Shown here in pieces: positions 17,144 to 26,643 of a stretch of DNA of 64,000 bases (within the stretch, counting starts at the first letter, position 1; every line of letters starts with the position of its first letter). The position numbers and the translations under genes are program-made. Source of the stretch: JBBIJO01 sp037445895. GTDB lineage: Bacteria; Bacteroidota; Ignavibacteria; Kapaibacteriales; UBA2268. The notes beneath the pieces are model-generated. The model was given only the letters and a program-made list of their open reading frames with translations, was not told the DNA's origin and made no database searches. The DNA lies in contig JBBIJO010000003.1 of NCBI GenBank assembly GCA_037445895.1, forward strand, positions 62,001 to 126,000. Reading direction: 5' to 3'.

Positions 17144-18535
17144 TTATACATTTGGTCCTAACATTTTTTCAGGTCGAACAACTTCATCAAACTTTTCTGG
17201 TGTTAGAAGTCCAAGTTGAACCGCGGCTTCTTTTAGTGTTGTATTGTTTTGATATGCGTATTTTGCAATTTTGGCTGCATTGTCGTATCCAATATAGGGA
17301 TTCAAAGCGGTTACCAGCATAAGAGAATTGTTAACATAATATTCCAATCGTTCTTTAACTGCTTCGATACCAACAGCACAATATTTATTAAACATATTAC
17401 AAGAATCACTTAGTAGTTGCACACTTTGTAGGAAATTATAGATTATCACTGGTTTAAATACGTTGAGTTCAAAATTACCCGAGGCACCGGCAAAGTTGAT
17501 GGTTGTATCATTGCCAAATACCTGAACCGCAACCATAGTCATAGCTTCGGATTGTGTCGGATTGACTTTACCGGGCATTATCGACGAACCCGGCTCATTT
17601 TCCGGGATACTAATTTCTCGCAATCCACAGCGAGGACCCGATGCAAGCCATCGTATATCATTTGCAATTTTCATCAGCGAAGCCGCTAATGCTTTAAGTG
17701 CTCCGTGGGCAAAGACAAGAGTGTCGTGTGTGGCGAGAGCTTCAAACTTATTAGGTGCAGTAGTAAATGGAAGACCTGTTAATTCAGTGATTTTTTGAGC
17801 GACTCTTTCGGCAAATTCTGGATGAGTGTTCAACCCAGTTCCAACTGCTGTTCCTCCAATTGCGAGTTGATAAATCCCGGGTAGAACCAGATGAAGTCTT
17901 TCTATTGCGTTATCTAATTGTTGGACATATCCCGAGAATTCTTGGCCCAATGTTAATGGGACAGCATCCATTAAATGGGTTCTTCCTATTTTGATTAGGT
18001 CTTTGAATTCATCGGATTTTTGCTTCAATGTATTTCGGAGATTTGCAACCGAAGGAAGTAACGATTTGTTGATTGTAACTGCAGCAGCAATATGCATAGC
18101 TGTTGGAAAAGTATCGTTTGAACTTTGCGATTTGTTGACATCGTCGTTTGGATGAATAGGCTTTTTGCTTCCAAGTTCTCCCCCTGCTATTTCTATAGCG
18201 CGGTTTGAAATAACTTCGTTGACATTCATATTGGTTTGTGTTCCCGAACCTGTTTGCCAAATAGATAATGGGAAATGCTTGTCCAATTTGCCATTAATGA
18301 CTTCGTCGCAAGCTTTTGCAATAAGTTCAGCTTTTTCTTCCGATAACAATTTCAATTCGTGGTTTACCAAAGCAGAGGCTTTTTTTAATATTCCAAAGGC
18401 ATAGATAATACTTCGGGGCATTTTTTCTTCCCCGATTTTGAAATGAATTAACGAACGGGCTGTTTGAGCTCCCCAATAAACGTTCGATGGAACTTCGATT
18501 TCGCCCATTGAGTCGCGTTCAATTCTTATCGGCAT
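17144..18535 (-). CDS. fumC: Class II fumarate hydratase
   Basis: Iron-free fumarase of the TCA cycle (fumarate + water to L-malate), cytoplasmic homotetramer; 463 residues as expected. Motifs: YWGAQTARSLIHFKIG (N-terminus), QTGSGTQTNMNVNEVI, VNKSQSSNDTFPTAMHIA, GRTHLMDAVPLTLGQEF, GGTAVGTGLNTH, and the superfamily signature GSSIMPGKVNPTQ containing the flexible-loop catalytic Ser. A GAAAGG ribosome site precedes the ATG. It is a single-gene unit ended by a hairpin. Confidence 0.98.
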   Translation of the reverse strand: MPIRIERDSMGEIEVPSNVYWGAQTARSLIHFKIGEEKMPRSIIYAFGILKKASALVNHELKLLSEEKAELIAKACDEVINGKLDKHFPLSIWQTGSGTQTNMNVNEVISNRAIEIAGGELGSKKPIHPNDDVNKSQSSNDTFPTAMHIAAAVTINKSLLPSVANLRNTLKQKSDEFKDLIKIGRTHLMDAVPLTLGQEFSGYVQQLDNAIERLHLVLPGIYQLAIGGTAVGTGLNTHPEFAERVAQKITELTGLPFTTAPNKFEALATHDTLVFAHGALKALAASLMKIANDIRWLASGPRCGLREISIPENEPGSSIMPGKVNPTQSEAMTMVAVQVFGNDTTINFAGASGNFELNVFKPVIIYNFLQSVQLLSDSCNMFNKYCAVGIEAVKERLEYYVNNSLMLVTALNPYIGYDNAAKIAKYAYQNNTTLKEAAVQLGLLTPEKFDEVVRPEKMLGPNV

Positions 18536-18639
18536 ATTAAACCTTTCAATAATTTGACAAAATTGAAAAAGAAATTAACAAATTACTCGGAGAAGACAAA
18601 AATTTATTAATATTTTTGTATTTCAAATGGATTTCGAAA

Positions 18640-19197
18640 ATGCAGGAATATAAAAGATTATTTATCGGAACCTTTATTAAAACCGATGAGTTGAGCAGAT
18701 ATTATCGTGAAATAATTTCTGAATTTTCGATAGTTCTCGAAGGTAAATGGGTTGAGGAATGGAATCTACATTTCACGTATCATTTTCTTGGTGATGTTCC
18801 TGTTTCGATAATCCCCGAGTTACTAAATGAACTAAATCCATTTTTAACAGAGTATAATTCTGTGATTGAATTAAATGGATTAGGCTGTTTCCCTAACCAA
18901 TACAAACCACGGATTCTTTTTGTCAATCTTACGAGCCTCGACGATTTACTCGACAGATTACACCAAAATATGAGAGATGTTTTAAGTAATTTTAAATTTG
19001 ATTTGGATAAACGTCCATATCATCCTCATCTTACACTTCTACGAATTAAATACGTGCGGCGGAGCGATTTTCAAAAGAAACTAAAAAAATACGAAAAAAC
19101 CGACTTTGGTCGAGTCGGTTCATTTCGCGTGGAACTTATCGAAAGCAAACTATCTTCTGCGGGACCAGTATATAGTATAATCAACTCTAATTATTAA
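18640..19197 (+). CDS. thpR: RNA 2',3'-cyclic phosphodiesterase / 2'-5' RNA ligase family
   Basis: LigT/ThpR-like protein of the 2H phosphoesterase superfamily, 185 residues from the ATG at 18640 (MQEYKRLFIGTF); a TTG eight codons upstream is less likely. The two HxT motifs are LHFTYHFLG and YHPHLTLLRI, both in the expected places, so catalysis should be intact. The protein would open 2',3'-cyclic phosphate ends on RNA; its true substrate is not known in most bacteria. Its 3' end overlaps the convergent pfk gene by 4 bases. Confidence 0.88.
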   Translation: MQEYKRLFIGTFIKTDELSRYYREIISEFSIVLEGKWVEEWNLHFTYHFLGDVPVSIIPELLNELNPFLTEYNSVIELNGLGCFPNQYKPRILFVNLTSLDDLLDRLHQNMRDVLSNFKFDLDKRPYHPHLTLLRIKYVRRSDFQKKLKKYEKTDFGRVGSFRVELIESKLSSAGPVYSIINSNY

Positions 19198-20201
19198 CGT
19201 AGGGCATCGGAGAATTCTTTCAGTTCTTTTGGAATATCGAGGTGTGTTGTAGCTTTGTTATCGGCGGCAACATCGAGGGGAAGAATAACAGGCTGCTGAC
19301 CAGGATAATAGACTATGAAGAAGCTGCTATCGGCGCCATTGAAAGATTCACGAACCATACTGTAGCCAAGCCAACTGGCAGTAAGAATATCCTTAATTGC
19401 TGCTTTCCCTCCGCGTTGAAAATAGCCCATATCGACGTGCCGTATCTCGTGCTTAATTTTTCTACGTGCAAATATGTCTTCCAATATTTTGTGAATTTCG
19501 TCGGCAGTTTTGGGATAGCCTTCCGCAACAATTATTCGAGTATCGCGGTCACGCTCGCTAATCATATTAACAATTTCTTCGAAGTCGACATCGTCATTTG
19601 GCAGGATAATGTATTCGGCGCCGGTTGCGACCCCAGCAAAAAATGCAAGATAGCCTGAATCTCTTCCCATCGATTCGATAATGTAAACTCGGCGATGAGC
19701 AGATGCAGTATCGCGAATCCATTCGAGCATTTCCAAACTTTTATCTATTGCGCTATAAAATCCGATTGAATATCCATAGTTATTACACACATCATTATCG
19801 ATTGAACCCGCGGTTACAAGAATTTTGGTCCTCAATCCTTTTGCTTTGATGATATTATTTAATACATTCGAAGCAGCAAGACTGCCATTGCCTCCCATTA
19901 CAAATAAATAGTCGAAAAAATTGTCGTGGAGATTCAAAGCCATTGCCTCTTGCATGTCTTTGTCGTCTTTTAATTCGGGAACTCGTAATGTTCCTAATAT
20001 TGTTCCTCCTTGTTGAGCGATTCCAGCAGTGTCTTTTTTCGCAAGTTTGCGGAAATTACCATCGACTAGCCCACGCCAGCCATCAATGACACCCCAAACA
20101 GATGTTGCCGGGCGAAGATTCAAGGCACTTCGAACAACAGCACGAATAAAAGCATTCATTCCAGGAGAATCGCCGCCACCAGTTAAAATTGCTACTTTCA
20201 T
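19194..20201 (-). CDS. 6-phosphofructokinase family protein, atypical active site
   Basis: Phosphofructokinase-fold protein of 335 residues. Recognisable blocks: ILTGGGDSPGMNAFIRAVVR (residues 5-24), TILGTLRVPEL, FVMGGNGSLAA, TAGSIDND (catalytic Asp135 and Asp137), AHRRVYIIESMGRDSGYLA, IIVAEG and MGYFQRGG. Compared with E. coli PfkA, Mg-site Asp103 (GGDGS) is Asn105 and fructose-6-phosphate ligand His249 (GHIQRGG) is Tyr260; the Arg before (EIR) and the one in QRGG are kept. The protein may use another phosphoryl donor or sugar phosphate, or be a regulatory paralogue; pathway PFK remains possible. It is the last gene of a four-gene operon after the coiled-coil protein (26-base gap) and converges with thpR. 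Confidence 0.88.
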   Translation of the reverse strand: MKVAILTGGGDSPGMNAFIRAVVRSALNLRPATSVWGVIDGWRGLVDGNFRKLAKKDTAGIAQQGGTILGTLRVPELKDDKDMQEAMALNLHDNFFDYLFVMGGNGSLAASNVLNNIIKAKGLRTKILVTAGSIDNDVCNNYGYSIGFYSAIDKSLEMLEWIRDTASAHRRVYIIESMGRDSGYLAFFAGVATGAEYIILPNDDVDFEEIVNMISERDRDTRIIVAEGYPKTADEIHKILEDIFARRKIKHEIRHVDMGYFQRGGKAAIKDILTASWLGYSMVRESFNGADSSFFIVYYPGQQPVILPLDVAADNKATTHLDIPKELKEFSDALR

Positions 20202-20227
20202 ACTTTACTTTGTTTTAGTTATACATC

Positions 20228-21133
20228 CTATTTTAAAAGAAAAAACACAACGATAATTGCAATAATGAATATTGCAAATATTATATAAATAGTTTTAAGT
20301 TTGAACTCTAATTTAGAGTTCTTTTTTTGTAAGTCGTTAAATTGTTGAAATATAGCCCGTATTTCTTCTCGGACTTTGTCTCGTATATCATGTTGGGTAA
20401 GAGATGCGGTTTCGGTATGCTCGGTTGTTTGGTTGGCTATTTGGTCGAAAAAAATGAGCTTTTTGTTTAATGCTTCGGAAAACTCACTAAGTCGTGCTTC
20501 GATACGCGTTCGTTCTTCGACGATAATTTGCTTTAAATTGTGGAAATTAGTTCTAATCGTTTCGATGTCGTCGTAGATTGTTTTAGAAAAATTGGATTGA
20601 CTAACGGTTAAGTTTAACAACTTCTGGTCGAAATTGATTATCTTCTCGTCGAGCGATTTGAACTTTAATACATATTTAACTTCTAATTTTTTAAAAGTGC
20701 TTTCGAGTTCTTCTTCCAATTTTTTATGGATTTTGCCGTAGAGTGATTCAAATTCCTTTTCGATTCTATTTTCTAATGTTTTTAGTAAATTATCTACTTC
20801 TATTAGGTGAATTTTAAGTTCGGAATGAAGAGCCGACATATTGTTGTTCATTGCTTCAATAGAGCTTAGATTATTATATATTTCTCCTATACTAGCAGTT
20901 TTTTGCTCAAATTCACCTAGGAAATCATTAATTTTTGTCTCCAACAAATGAATTTTGTTTCCAACTTCATTTGCCAAAATCCTAGAAAATTCTTCGAGCT
21001 CATTTTGTTTCCGGATAATTTCTTGCTTTTCCTTTTCTAAGAATTCAAAGGCACGGGAGTATTCGATAGCTTGTCGCTTTATCGTTTCGAATAGTCCTTT
21101 TAACTCCGTGCTTATTGCCTTTGATTCGTCCAT
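20228..21133 (-). CDS. Tail-anchored coiled-coil protein of unknown function
   Basis: I do not recognise a family. The 301 residues are almost entirely charged and helical, with long heptad-like stretches (about 10-75, 95-190 and 195-275) rich in Glu, Lys, Leu and Ile, so an extended coiled coil is likely. The C-terminus has one hydrophobic helix (IYIIFAIFIIAIIVVFFLL, about 281-300) and ends one residue later, so the protein should be tail-anchored with the coiled coil in the cytoplasm. No signal peptide, cysteine or enzyme motif. Its start overlaps the end of the upstream 85-residue gene by 22 bases, suggesting translational coupling and perhaps a complex of the two products. PFK follows 26 bases later. 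Confidence 0.7.
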   Translation of the reverse strand: MDESKAISTELKGLFETIKRQAIEYSRAFEFLEKEKQEIIRKQNELEEFSRILANEVGNKIHLLETKINDFLGEFEQKTASIGEIYNNLSSIEAMNNNMSALHSELKIHLIEVDNLLKTLENRIEKEFESLYGKIHKKLEEELESTFKKLEVKYVLKFKSLDEKIINFDQKLLNLTVSQSNFSKTIYDDIETIRTNFHNLKQIIVEERTRIEARLSEFSEALNKKLIFFDQIANQTTEHTETASLTQHDIRDKVREEIRAIFQQFNDLQKKNSKLEFKLKTIYIIFAIFIIAIIVVFFLLK

Positions 21134-21369
21134 ACTTTTGTATAGTCAATAAAATATTGTAAACTACGACAGAGTTGCTCTAAGTAATGCTTTTCGAGTA
21201 TCGAAACTTCCGCTTTCGCATATTCTATAAGTATTTCATTAACATCGTCGCGGAACTTCTCGTTCTTTTCGTAGAATTCTCGCCATTTGGTTTCTAATAA
21301 ACCCTCGAGGAAATTCATTTCTGCCAATTCTTCGAAAATTCTTTTCGGTTTTACTTGTTTGTATTTCAT
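21112..21369 (-). CDS. Small conserved-looking protein, unknown
   Basis: Eighty-five residues, mostly helical and charged (for example FEELAEMNFLEGLLETKWREFYEK), no cysteines except one near residue 67, no signal peptide or membrane helix. It begins 6 bases after the PLP-enzyme stop and ends 22 bases inside the tail-anchored coiled-coil gene. The tight placement supports a real gene translated with its neighbours. I cannot assign a function; an adaptor of the coiled-coil protein is only a guess from position. Confidence 0.6.
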   Translation of the reverse strand: MKYKQVKPKRIFEELAEMNFLEGLLETKWREFYEKNEKFRDDVNEILIEYAKAEVSILEKHYLEQLCRSLQYFIDYTKVWTNQRQ

Positions 21370-21375
21370 ATTCTA

Positions 21376-22560
21376 CTATATCTTATTTAAACCTTTGTCC
21401 AGCCCCCAAATTAAATCCTCAATGTCTTCAATTCCAGCAGAAAGGCGGACTAATCCATCGCTTATCCCGGCTTCTTTCCTTAGTTCAGGTCCCATTCCGG
21501 CGTGGGTCATGCTCGCGGGATGTTGTATCAACGATTCAACCCCGCCTAAACTCACAGCAAGTTGCCAGACTTTTACATTATCCATCAAAATTTTGCCTGC
21601 ATGCAATCCTCCTTTAAGTTCAAAAGCAACGACACCTCCTCCGCCCTGTGTTTGTTGTCGCGATAGCGTGTATTGTGGATGACTCTCGAGGAAAGGATAC
21701 CAAACCCTCTCTACTTTTGGATGAGCTTCGAGGTATTTAGCTATGGCTAGTGCATTCTGGAAATGTTTTTCAACCCGTAATGCCAAGGTTCTTATTCCTC
21801 GATGGACTAAAAATGCATTAAATGGGTCAATCACGCCCCCAATATGGTTCGATACTTTTCTGAACCAATGATAATCATTTTCATCTTTTAGGACAACGAT
21901 TCCGGCAACAACGTCGCCATGTCCATTTAAAAATTTTGTCATACTGTGAAGGACAATATCTGCACCAAGGCTTAATGGCTTTTGAAAAATCGGGCTCATA
22001 AAAGTATTGTCAACCACTACTTTAATTCCCCGATTGTGTGCCATCTCGGAAATTGCTCTAATATCGGAAACTACCAGTGTTGGATTGCCTGGTGTTTCTA
22101 TGAAAACTAATTTGGTGTTTTCGCGAAAAGCCGACTCGACGAGTTCAAGGTTGCTTGTGTCAACGAACGAAACCCCTATCCCAAAGTTGATTATAATTTG
22201 CGAAAGAAATGTTGCAGTAGCACTATAAATCGAATTACTGCAAACGACGTGGTCACCTTTTTTTAGCAAAGAAAAGAATACTAAACTCACGGCAGACATC
22301 CCGCTGGAACACCCAATCGCTTTTGCGCCACCTTCGAGTTGAGCGACAGCGTTTTCCATTGCTTCGATGGTTGGGTTAAGCATTCGAGTATAAATATAGC
22401 CTTCCTCTTCTCCTTTGAAAAGTCGAGCGCCGTGGTCTGCGTTCTTGAACTTAAAAGTTGAAGTTTGATAAATAGGAGGGACGATTGGACCAAATTCATA
22501 ATTTTTCATTCCAGAATGAACACACATTGTGGCTTCGTGCATTTTACCTTGACTTTCCAT
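21376..22560 (-). CDS. Trans-sulfuration family PLP enzyme (cystathionine gamma-synthase/lyase or methionine gamma-lyase type)
   Basis: Cys/Met-metabolism PLP-dependent enzyme, 394 residues. Clear motifs: PIYQTSTFKFKNADHGA, YIYTRMLNPTIEAMENAVAQLEGG, CSSGMSAVSLVFFSLLKKGDHVV, FIETPGNPTL, VVDNTFMSPIFQKPLSLGADIVLHSMTKFLNGHGDVVAG with the Schiff-base Lys in SMTK, and C-terminal GVESLIQHPASMTHAGMG and VRLSAGIED. The Tyr-segment is SIYSATATF, without the Cys of the CGT motif of classic methionine gamma-lyases, so a cystathionine synthase/lyase or O-acylhomoserine sulfhydrylase role is at least as likely. First gene of an operon with the small protein, the coiled-coil protein and pfk. GGAAAGAG precedes the ATG. 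Confidence 0.93.
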   Translation of the reverse strand: MESQGKMHEATMCVHSGMKNYEFGPIVPPIYQTSTFKFKNADHGARLFKGEEEGYIYTRMLNPTIEAMENAVAQLEGGAKAIGCSSGMSAVSLVFFSLLKKGDHVVCSNSIYSATATFLSQIIINFGIGVSFVDTSNLELVESAFRENTKLVFIETPGNPTLVVSDIRAISEMAHNRGIKVVVDNTFMSPIFQKPLSLGADIVLHSMTKFLNGHGDVVAGIVVLKDENDYHWFRKVSNHIGGVIDPFNAFLVHRGIRTLALRVEKHFQNALAIAKYLEAHPKVERVWYPFLESHPQYTLSRQQTQGGGGVVAFELKGGLHAGKILMDNVKVWQLAVSLGGVESLIQHPASMTHAGMGPELRKEAGISDGLVRLSAGIEDIEDLIWGLDKGLNKI

Positions 22561-22905
22561 AAACTCTTTCCCAAAAATATTTTTTTAAAAATGAAAATTA
22601 ACTATTAGATTTTAAATATTAAAATTTTTCCAAATCATAATTTTTGCTTCCGAACTTGTATGAAATTTTCCAATCATACCCCGACTATTGCTTGCCCTAT
22701 TTTATTCCTTCGCCAAATATTGCTTACAAACAGTTATTTTGGATATAAAAGCAGTTTTGTGTTGTAATGTCATACTTACTTTTTCAACTAATTCCCTTTT
22801 AAAACAAATTCTAATATTCTACCAATTGATGTTTTTTATTTAATGATTTTTTGGTAATATTACATTTTTTGTTTTCAATATTTGTTTAAAAAATGATTTA
22901 TTAAG
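22561..22905 (+). other. Divergent intergenic region, no gene seen
   Basis: About 345 AT-rich bases between two divergent operons. It must hold promoters in both directions, but I could not fix a convincing pair of boxes. A TAnnTTTG-like TATTTTTG on the minus strand (22579-22572) sits too close to the ribosome site to be convincing. No S-box or other riboswitch was recognised before the Cys/Met gene. Confidence 0.5.
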
Positions 22906-23856
22906 ATGGAACATCATCGAGTTGCTATTATTGGTTCGGGTCCAGCTGGTTTTACTGCTGCAATTTATTCGAGCCGGGCGTTATTAGATACGATTCTTTT
23001 CGAAGGAATGCAGCCAGGTGGTCAACTGACTATTACAACAGAGGTGGAAAATTTTCCGGGCTTTCCCGATGGTATTCAAGGTCCGGAACTTATGGAGATT
23101 TTCAGGAAACAAGCTCAGAGATTTGGGACCATCACAAAGTTCGAAACTATTCGCAAAGTTGAATTTTCGCAAAGACCTTTTAAACTATGGGCAGATGATG
23201 GAAAGCTTTATACTGCCGATGCTGTAATTATTGCAACGGGTGCTTCTGCTCGCCGACTCTATGCTAAAGGGGAAAATGACTACTGGGGTTTTGGTATTTC
23301 TGCTTGTGCCACTTGCGATGGTTTTTTCTATAAAAATCAAAAGGTGTATGTTATCGGTGGTGGTGATTCCGCGATGGAGGAAGCACTGTTTCTAACCCAT
23401 TTTGCGAGTTCAGTTACTATTATCCATCGTCGTAAAGAATTTCGTGCTTCCAAAATAATGATTCAACGTGCAAAGGACAATCCCAAAATCGATTTTCTAC
23501 TCGATACCGTTATAGATGAATTTCTTGGGAGTAACGAAAAGAGTATTAAGAAACTCACACACATTATTGTTCGCAACACTATAACTAATGAAACTGCAAA
23601 ATTACCAGCCGACGGGGTTTTCTACGCTATAGGGCATACTCCCAATACAGATATTTTCAAAGGGATTATTGAAACGGATTCCAATGGTTATATTATTACG
23701 AAAGGCAAGTCTTCGTATACAAATATTCCAGGAGTATTTGCGTGTGGAGATTCCCAAGATAGCGTTTATCGCCAAGCAATAACAGCTGCTGGAAGCGGCT
23801 GTATAGCTGCGATTGATGCTGAGCGGTGGCTTTCGGAACATTCATCAAATCCTTGA
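22906..23856 (+). CDS. trxB: Thioredoxin reductase
   Basis: FAD/NADPH enzyme reducing thioredoxin, 316 residues, cytoplasmic. It has the FAD-binding GSGPAGFTAAIYSSRA (residues 10-25), EGMQPGGQL, VENFPGFPDGIQGPELM, the redox-active CATCDGFF (Cys-Ala-Thr-Cys), the NADPH-binding GGGDSAMEEALFLT with HRRKEFRAS, and a C-terminal GVFACGDSQDSVYRQAITAAGSGCIAAIDAERWL. No strong Shine-Dalgarno precedes the start. It opens an apparent operon with the S9 peptidase (12-base gap), the GNAT protein and the NSS transporter. Confidence 0.97.
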   Translation: MEHHRVAIIGSGPAGFTAAIYSSRALLDTILFEGMQPGGQLTITTEVENFPGFPDGIQGPELMEIFRKQAQRFGTITKFETIRKVEFSQRPFKLWADDGKLYTADAVIIATGASARRLYAKGENDYWGFGISACATCDGFFYKNQKVYVIGGGDSAMEEALFLTHFASSVTIIHRRKEFRASKIMIQRAKDNPKIDFLLDTVIDEFLGSNEKSIKKLTHIIVRNTITNETAKLPADGVFYAIGHTPNTDIFKGIIETDSNGYIITKGKSSYTNIPGVFACGDSQDSVYRQAITAAGSGCIAAIDAERWLSEHSSNP

Positions 23857-23868
23857 CAGAAACGAGTA

Positions 23869-26631
23869 ATGATGGTAAAGTTCAGGTATTTAAATTCGAT
23901 ATTTATTTTATTGCTGTTTTTGGGAGCAATGCCCAATTCGTTGGCCCAGAGAGCAAAGTTTACTTTTCAGGATGCAATGAAGTTTCCTACAATTCGGCAT
24001 CAGACTATTTCAAATGATGGAAAGTGGGTTGGCTATTCCCTTGTTCCCGACCGTGGGGATCCACTGTCTATTATTTTAAACACAGAAAGTGATACCATCA
24101 AAATGAGATTTGAACGTTGCACCGAGCCAAAGTTTTCCAACAATTCGGAATGGGCAATTCTTACTCTTCGCCCTAAATCTTTCGAACTCGAAAATCTAGG
24201 GAAGGACAAACCCGCGAGTGGTTATCTCGTGGTTAATTTGTTAACACAAGAACAAATGAGTTTCGAAAGAACTGCTTCGTTTGTTTTTTCCGAAGATTCC
24301 CGGTGGCTTGCGATTCTTTTTAAACAAGAAAAAACTGAAAACAAGGAAGGTGCAAAAGACAGGAAAATACCAACAGGTTCGAAGCTAACGTTGATAGATT
24401 TATTAAGTCGGGGTCAGTTGGATTTGTACAATGTAACTGAATATTCTTTCGATACTCTTTCGAAATATTTTGCTTACGTTGTAGCTGAGCCAAACGAGAA
24501 GAATAACGGGCTCTATATTATAAAGCTTCGGGGCGATTTTTCGTTACCTACAAAGGTCGATGGAGATTCAGCGGTTTTGATTTCTTCGCTCGCTTGGAAT
24601 AAACTAACAGGAACCCTTTCTTTTGTTAAATGTGTGAAAAGAAAATATTCGAATTTAGATTCTTGCTCGATAATCAATGTAGTTGTGTCCAATTTTGAAA
24701 GAACTGAACTTGTAGGTTGCAATCAATTACCTGCCGATTGGTATTTACCATACAAAAATGAACTTGTTTGGACAGAGGATGGCAAGCGTTTGTTTTTTGG
24801 GATTAAGCCTCGAATGGATACCACCGTCGAGAAAGCAAAAATCCAATTTAACGACTCGAATTTTTACGATGAGAATACTATCTTAAAGAAATCTAGTTAT
24901 ACCCTTTGGCACTGGAATGATCCAAGAGTCAAGACTAATGAGAAAAATTGGTGGGAAAAGAATAAAGACAGACTATTTCGGTGTGTTTACAACGTCCAAA
25001 CCCAAAAATATCTACAATTGGCTGATTTAAAAATTAGTGATGTTGAAATCGTCGATAACCCTAATAATACAATAGGATACGATGAATCACCGTATCTGAA
25101 AGAATCGACTTGGGAAGGCTCATATCAAGATTTATATTTGATAAACTTAAATACTGGCGAAAAGAGGTTAATCGCTAATCGAATTTCCGAAGGCGCACAT
25201 CTTTCGCCTTTAGGGAAGTATATTGTTTTTTATAAAGGAAAAAATTGGTATCTTTATGATCCGCAGAAAGATACATTGGTCAATCTTACTGGCAAGATGA
25301 AATATGCTTTTTATAATGAAGATTACGATCAACCTTCACCGCCTCCGAGTTACGGATTTGCTGGTTGGTTCGAAAATGACAATGCTTTTCTTCTCTACGA
25401 TAAATATGACATTTGGAAATTCTTTTCGGAAGACTATGGTTATATAAGTCAAACTGTTGTTTATGGTAGAGATTTGCAACAAACGTATAGAATAATTAAT
25501 CTTGATAAGACAAAGAAATTTTACACGAACCGAGATTCAGTTCTCATTTTGGCATACGATAATGTTTCGAAATATTATTCTATTTATGGGCTTCAATTTA
25601 ATATTCTTGGTCCCGAGAAAATACTCGACGAAGGCAAAAATTTTAAAATTATCCAAAAAGCGAAATATGCCGATAGGATTTTATTTTCTCGTGAAAGCTT
25701 CGATGAGTATCCCGATATTTGGCTCGCCAATATGACTTTTTCCTACAAAAAGCGACTAACTAATTATAGCAAGGAGTTCGTTGATAAATATGAGTGGGGA
25801 ACAACCGAGTTGATTCGATGGGTTAATAGTCGTGGCGATACGCTCGATGGTTTTATTATTAAACCTTACGGTTTTGATTCGACAAAGAAATATCCGTTGA
25901 TTGTATATTATTATGAGCGATTTTCCCAACTCGCGAACAATTTTAGTTTTCCGCAGGTTAATCATCGTCCTTGTTTCCAAATTTATAACAGCGATGGTTA
26001 TATTTTCTTTTTACCTGATATAAAATATGTTATTGGATATCCGGGGAATTCTGCGCTCGATTGCATCACTACTGGAGTTAGGAGACTTGTTGTGCGAGGG
26101 TTCATCGACACTGCCGCAATCGGAATAATGGGCCATTCGTGGAGCGGTTATCAAACTGCATATATTATTACGCAAACCAAAATGTTTGCGGCTGCTGTAG
26201 CTGGTGCTCCGGTGGGGAATATGACGAGTGCTTATAGTGGTATTCGTCTTGAATCTGGTTTGGCAAGGCAATTCCAATACGAAAGGTTTCAAAGCAGGAT
26301 TGGTGGAAATCTTTGGGATTCACTTTCGAACTATATCAACAATTCTCCGATATTTAAAGCACAAACTGCAGCAACTCCTTTGCTTCTTATGTTTGGCGAC
26401 GAAGACCAGGCTGTTCCTTGGCAACAAGGGGTTGAATTGTATCTTGCATTGAGAAGGCTTGGGAAACAAGCGTATTTCCTACAATACCACAAGGAGCCAC
26501 ATTGGCCAGAAAAATATCCCAATCGCCTTGATTATGCTTTAAAGATTAAATCCTTTTTCGATGCTTTCCTAAAAAAATTGCCTTTGCCGGAATGGATTAA
26601 GAATGGAGAAAATTTAATAATCAAAGAGTAG
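23869..26631 (+). CDS. Secreted S9 family prolyl oligopeptidase-like peptidase
   Basis: Exported serine peptidase of the alpha/beta-hydrolase S9 family, 920 residues, with an N-terminal signal peptide (hydrophobic core about 10-22, ending SLAQ). Residues about 40-640 would form the beta-propeller-like part. The catalytic domain is C-terminal, with the nucleophile Ser757 in GIMGHSWSGYQTA, Asp846 in FGDEDQAVP and His878 in KEPHWPEK. It probably cuts oligopeptides in the periplasm or at the cell surface for nutrition. No C-terminal sorting domain is seen. Unusually for the family motif GHSxGG, the residue after Trp is Ser (GHSWSG). Confidence 0.92.
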   Translation: MMVKFRYLNSIFILLLFLGAMPNSLAQRAKFTFQDAMKFPTIRHQTISNDGKWVGYSLVPDRGDPLSIILNTESDTIKMRFERCTEPKFSNNSEWAILTLRPKSFELENLGKDKPASGYLVVNLLTQEQMSFERTASFVFSEDSRWLAILFKQEKTENKEGAKDRKIPTGSKLTLIDLLSRGQLDLYNVTEYSFDTLSKYFAYVVAEPNEKNNGLYIIKLRGDFSLPTKVDGDSAVLISSLAWNKLTGTLSFVKCVKRKYSNLDSCSIINVVVSNFERTELVGCNQLPADWYLPYKNELVWTEDGKRLFFGIKPRMDTTVEKAKIQFNDSNFYDENTILKKSSYTLWHWNDPRVKTNEKNWWEKNKDRLFRCVYNVQTQKYLQLADLKISDVEIVDNPNNTIGYDESPYLKESTWEGSYQDLYLINLNTGEKRLIANRISEGAHLSPLGKYIVFYKGKNWYLYDPQKDTLVNLTGKMKYAFYNEDYDQPSPPPSYGFAGWFENDNAFLLYDKYDIWKFFSEDYGYISQTVVYGRDLQQTYRIINLDKTKKFYTNRDSVLILAYDNVSKYYSIYGLQFNILGPEKILDEGKNFKIIQKAKYADRILFSRESFDEYPDIWLANMTFSYKKRLTNYSKEFVDKYEWGTTELIRWVNSRGDTLDGFIIKPYGFDSTKKYPLIVYYYERFSQLANNFSFPQVNHRPCFQIYNSDGYIFFLPDIKYVIGYPGNSALDCITTGVRRLVVRGFIDTAAIGIMGHSWSGYQTAYIITQTKMFAAAVAGAPVGNMTSAYSGIRLESGLARQFQYERFQSRIGGNLWDSLSNYINNSPIFKAQTAATPLLLMFGDEDQAVPWQQGVELYLALRRLGKQAYFLQYHKEPHWPEKYPNRLDYALKIKSFFDAFLKKLPLPEWIKNGENLIIKE

Positions 26632-26643
26632 TCAGGAGCTTTA

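Noticed and set aside
17068..17322. Plus-strand frame antisense to the fumC end
   Set aside because: It lies over the fumC terminator hairpin and the coding end of fumC, and has no family features.
22561..22905. SAM or other riboswitch before the Cys/Met PLP gene
   Set aside because: No S-box stem pattern or terminator/antiterminator pair could be drawn.
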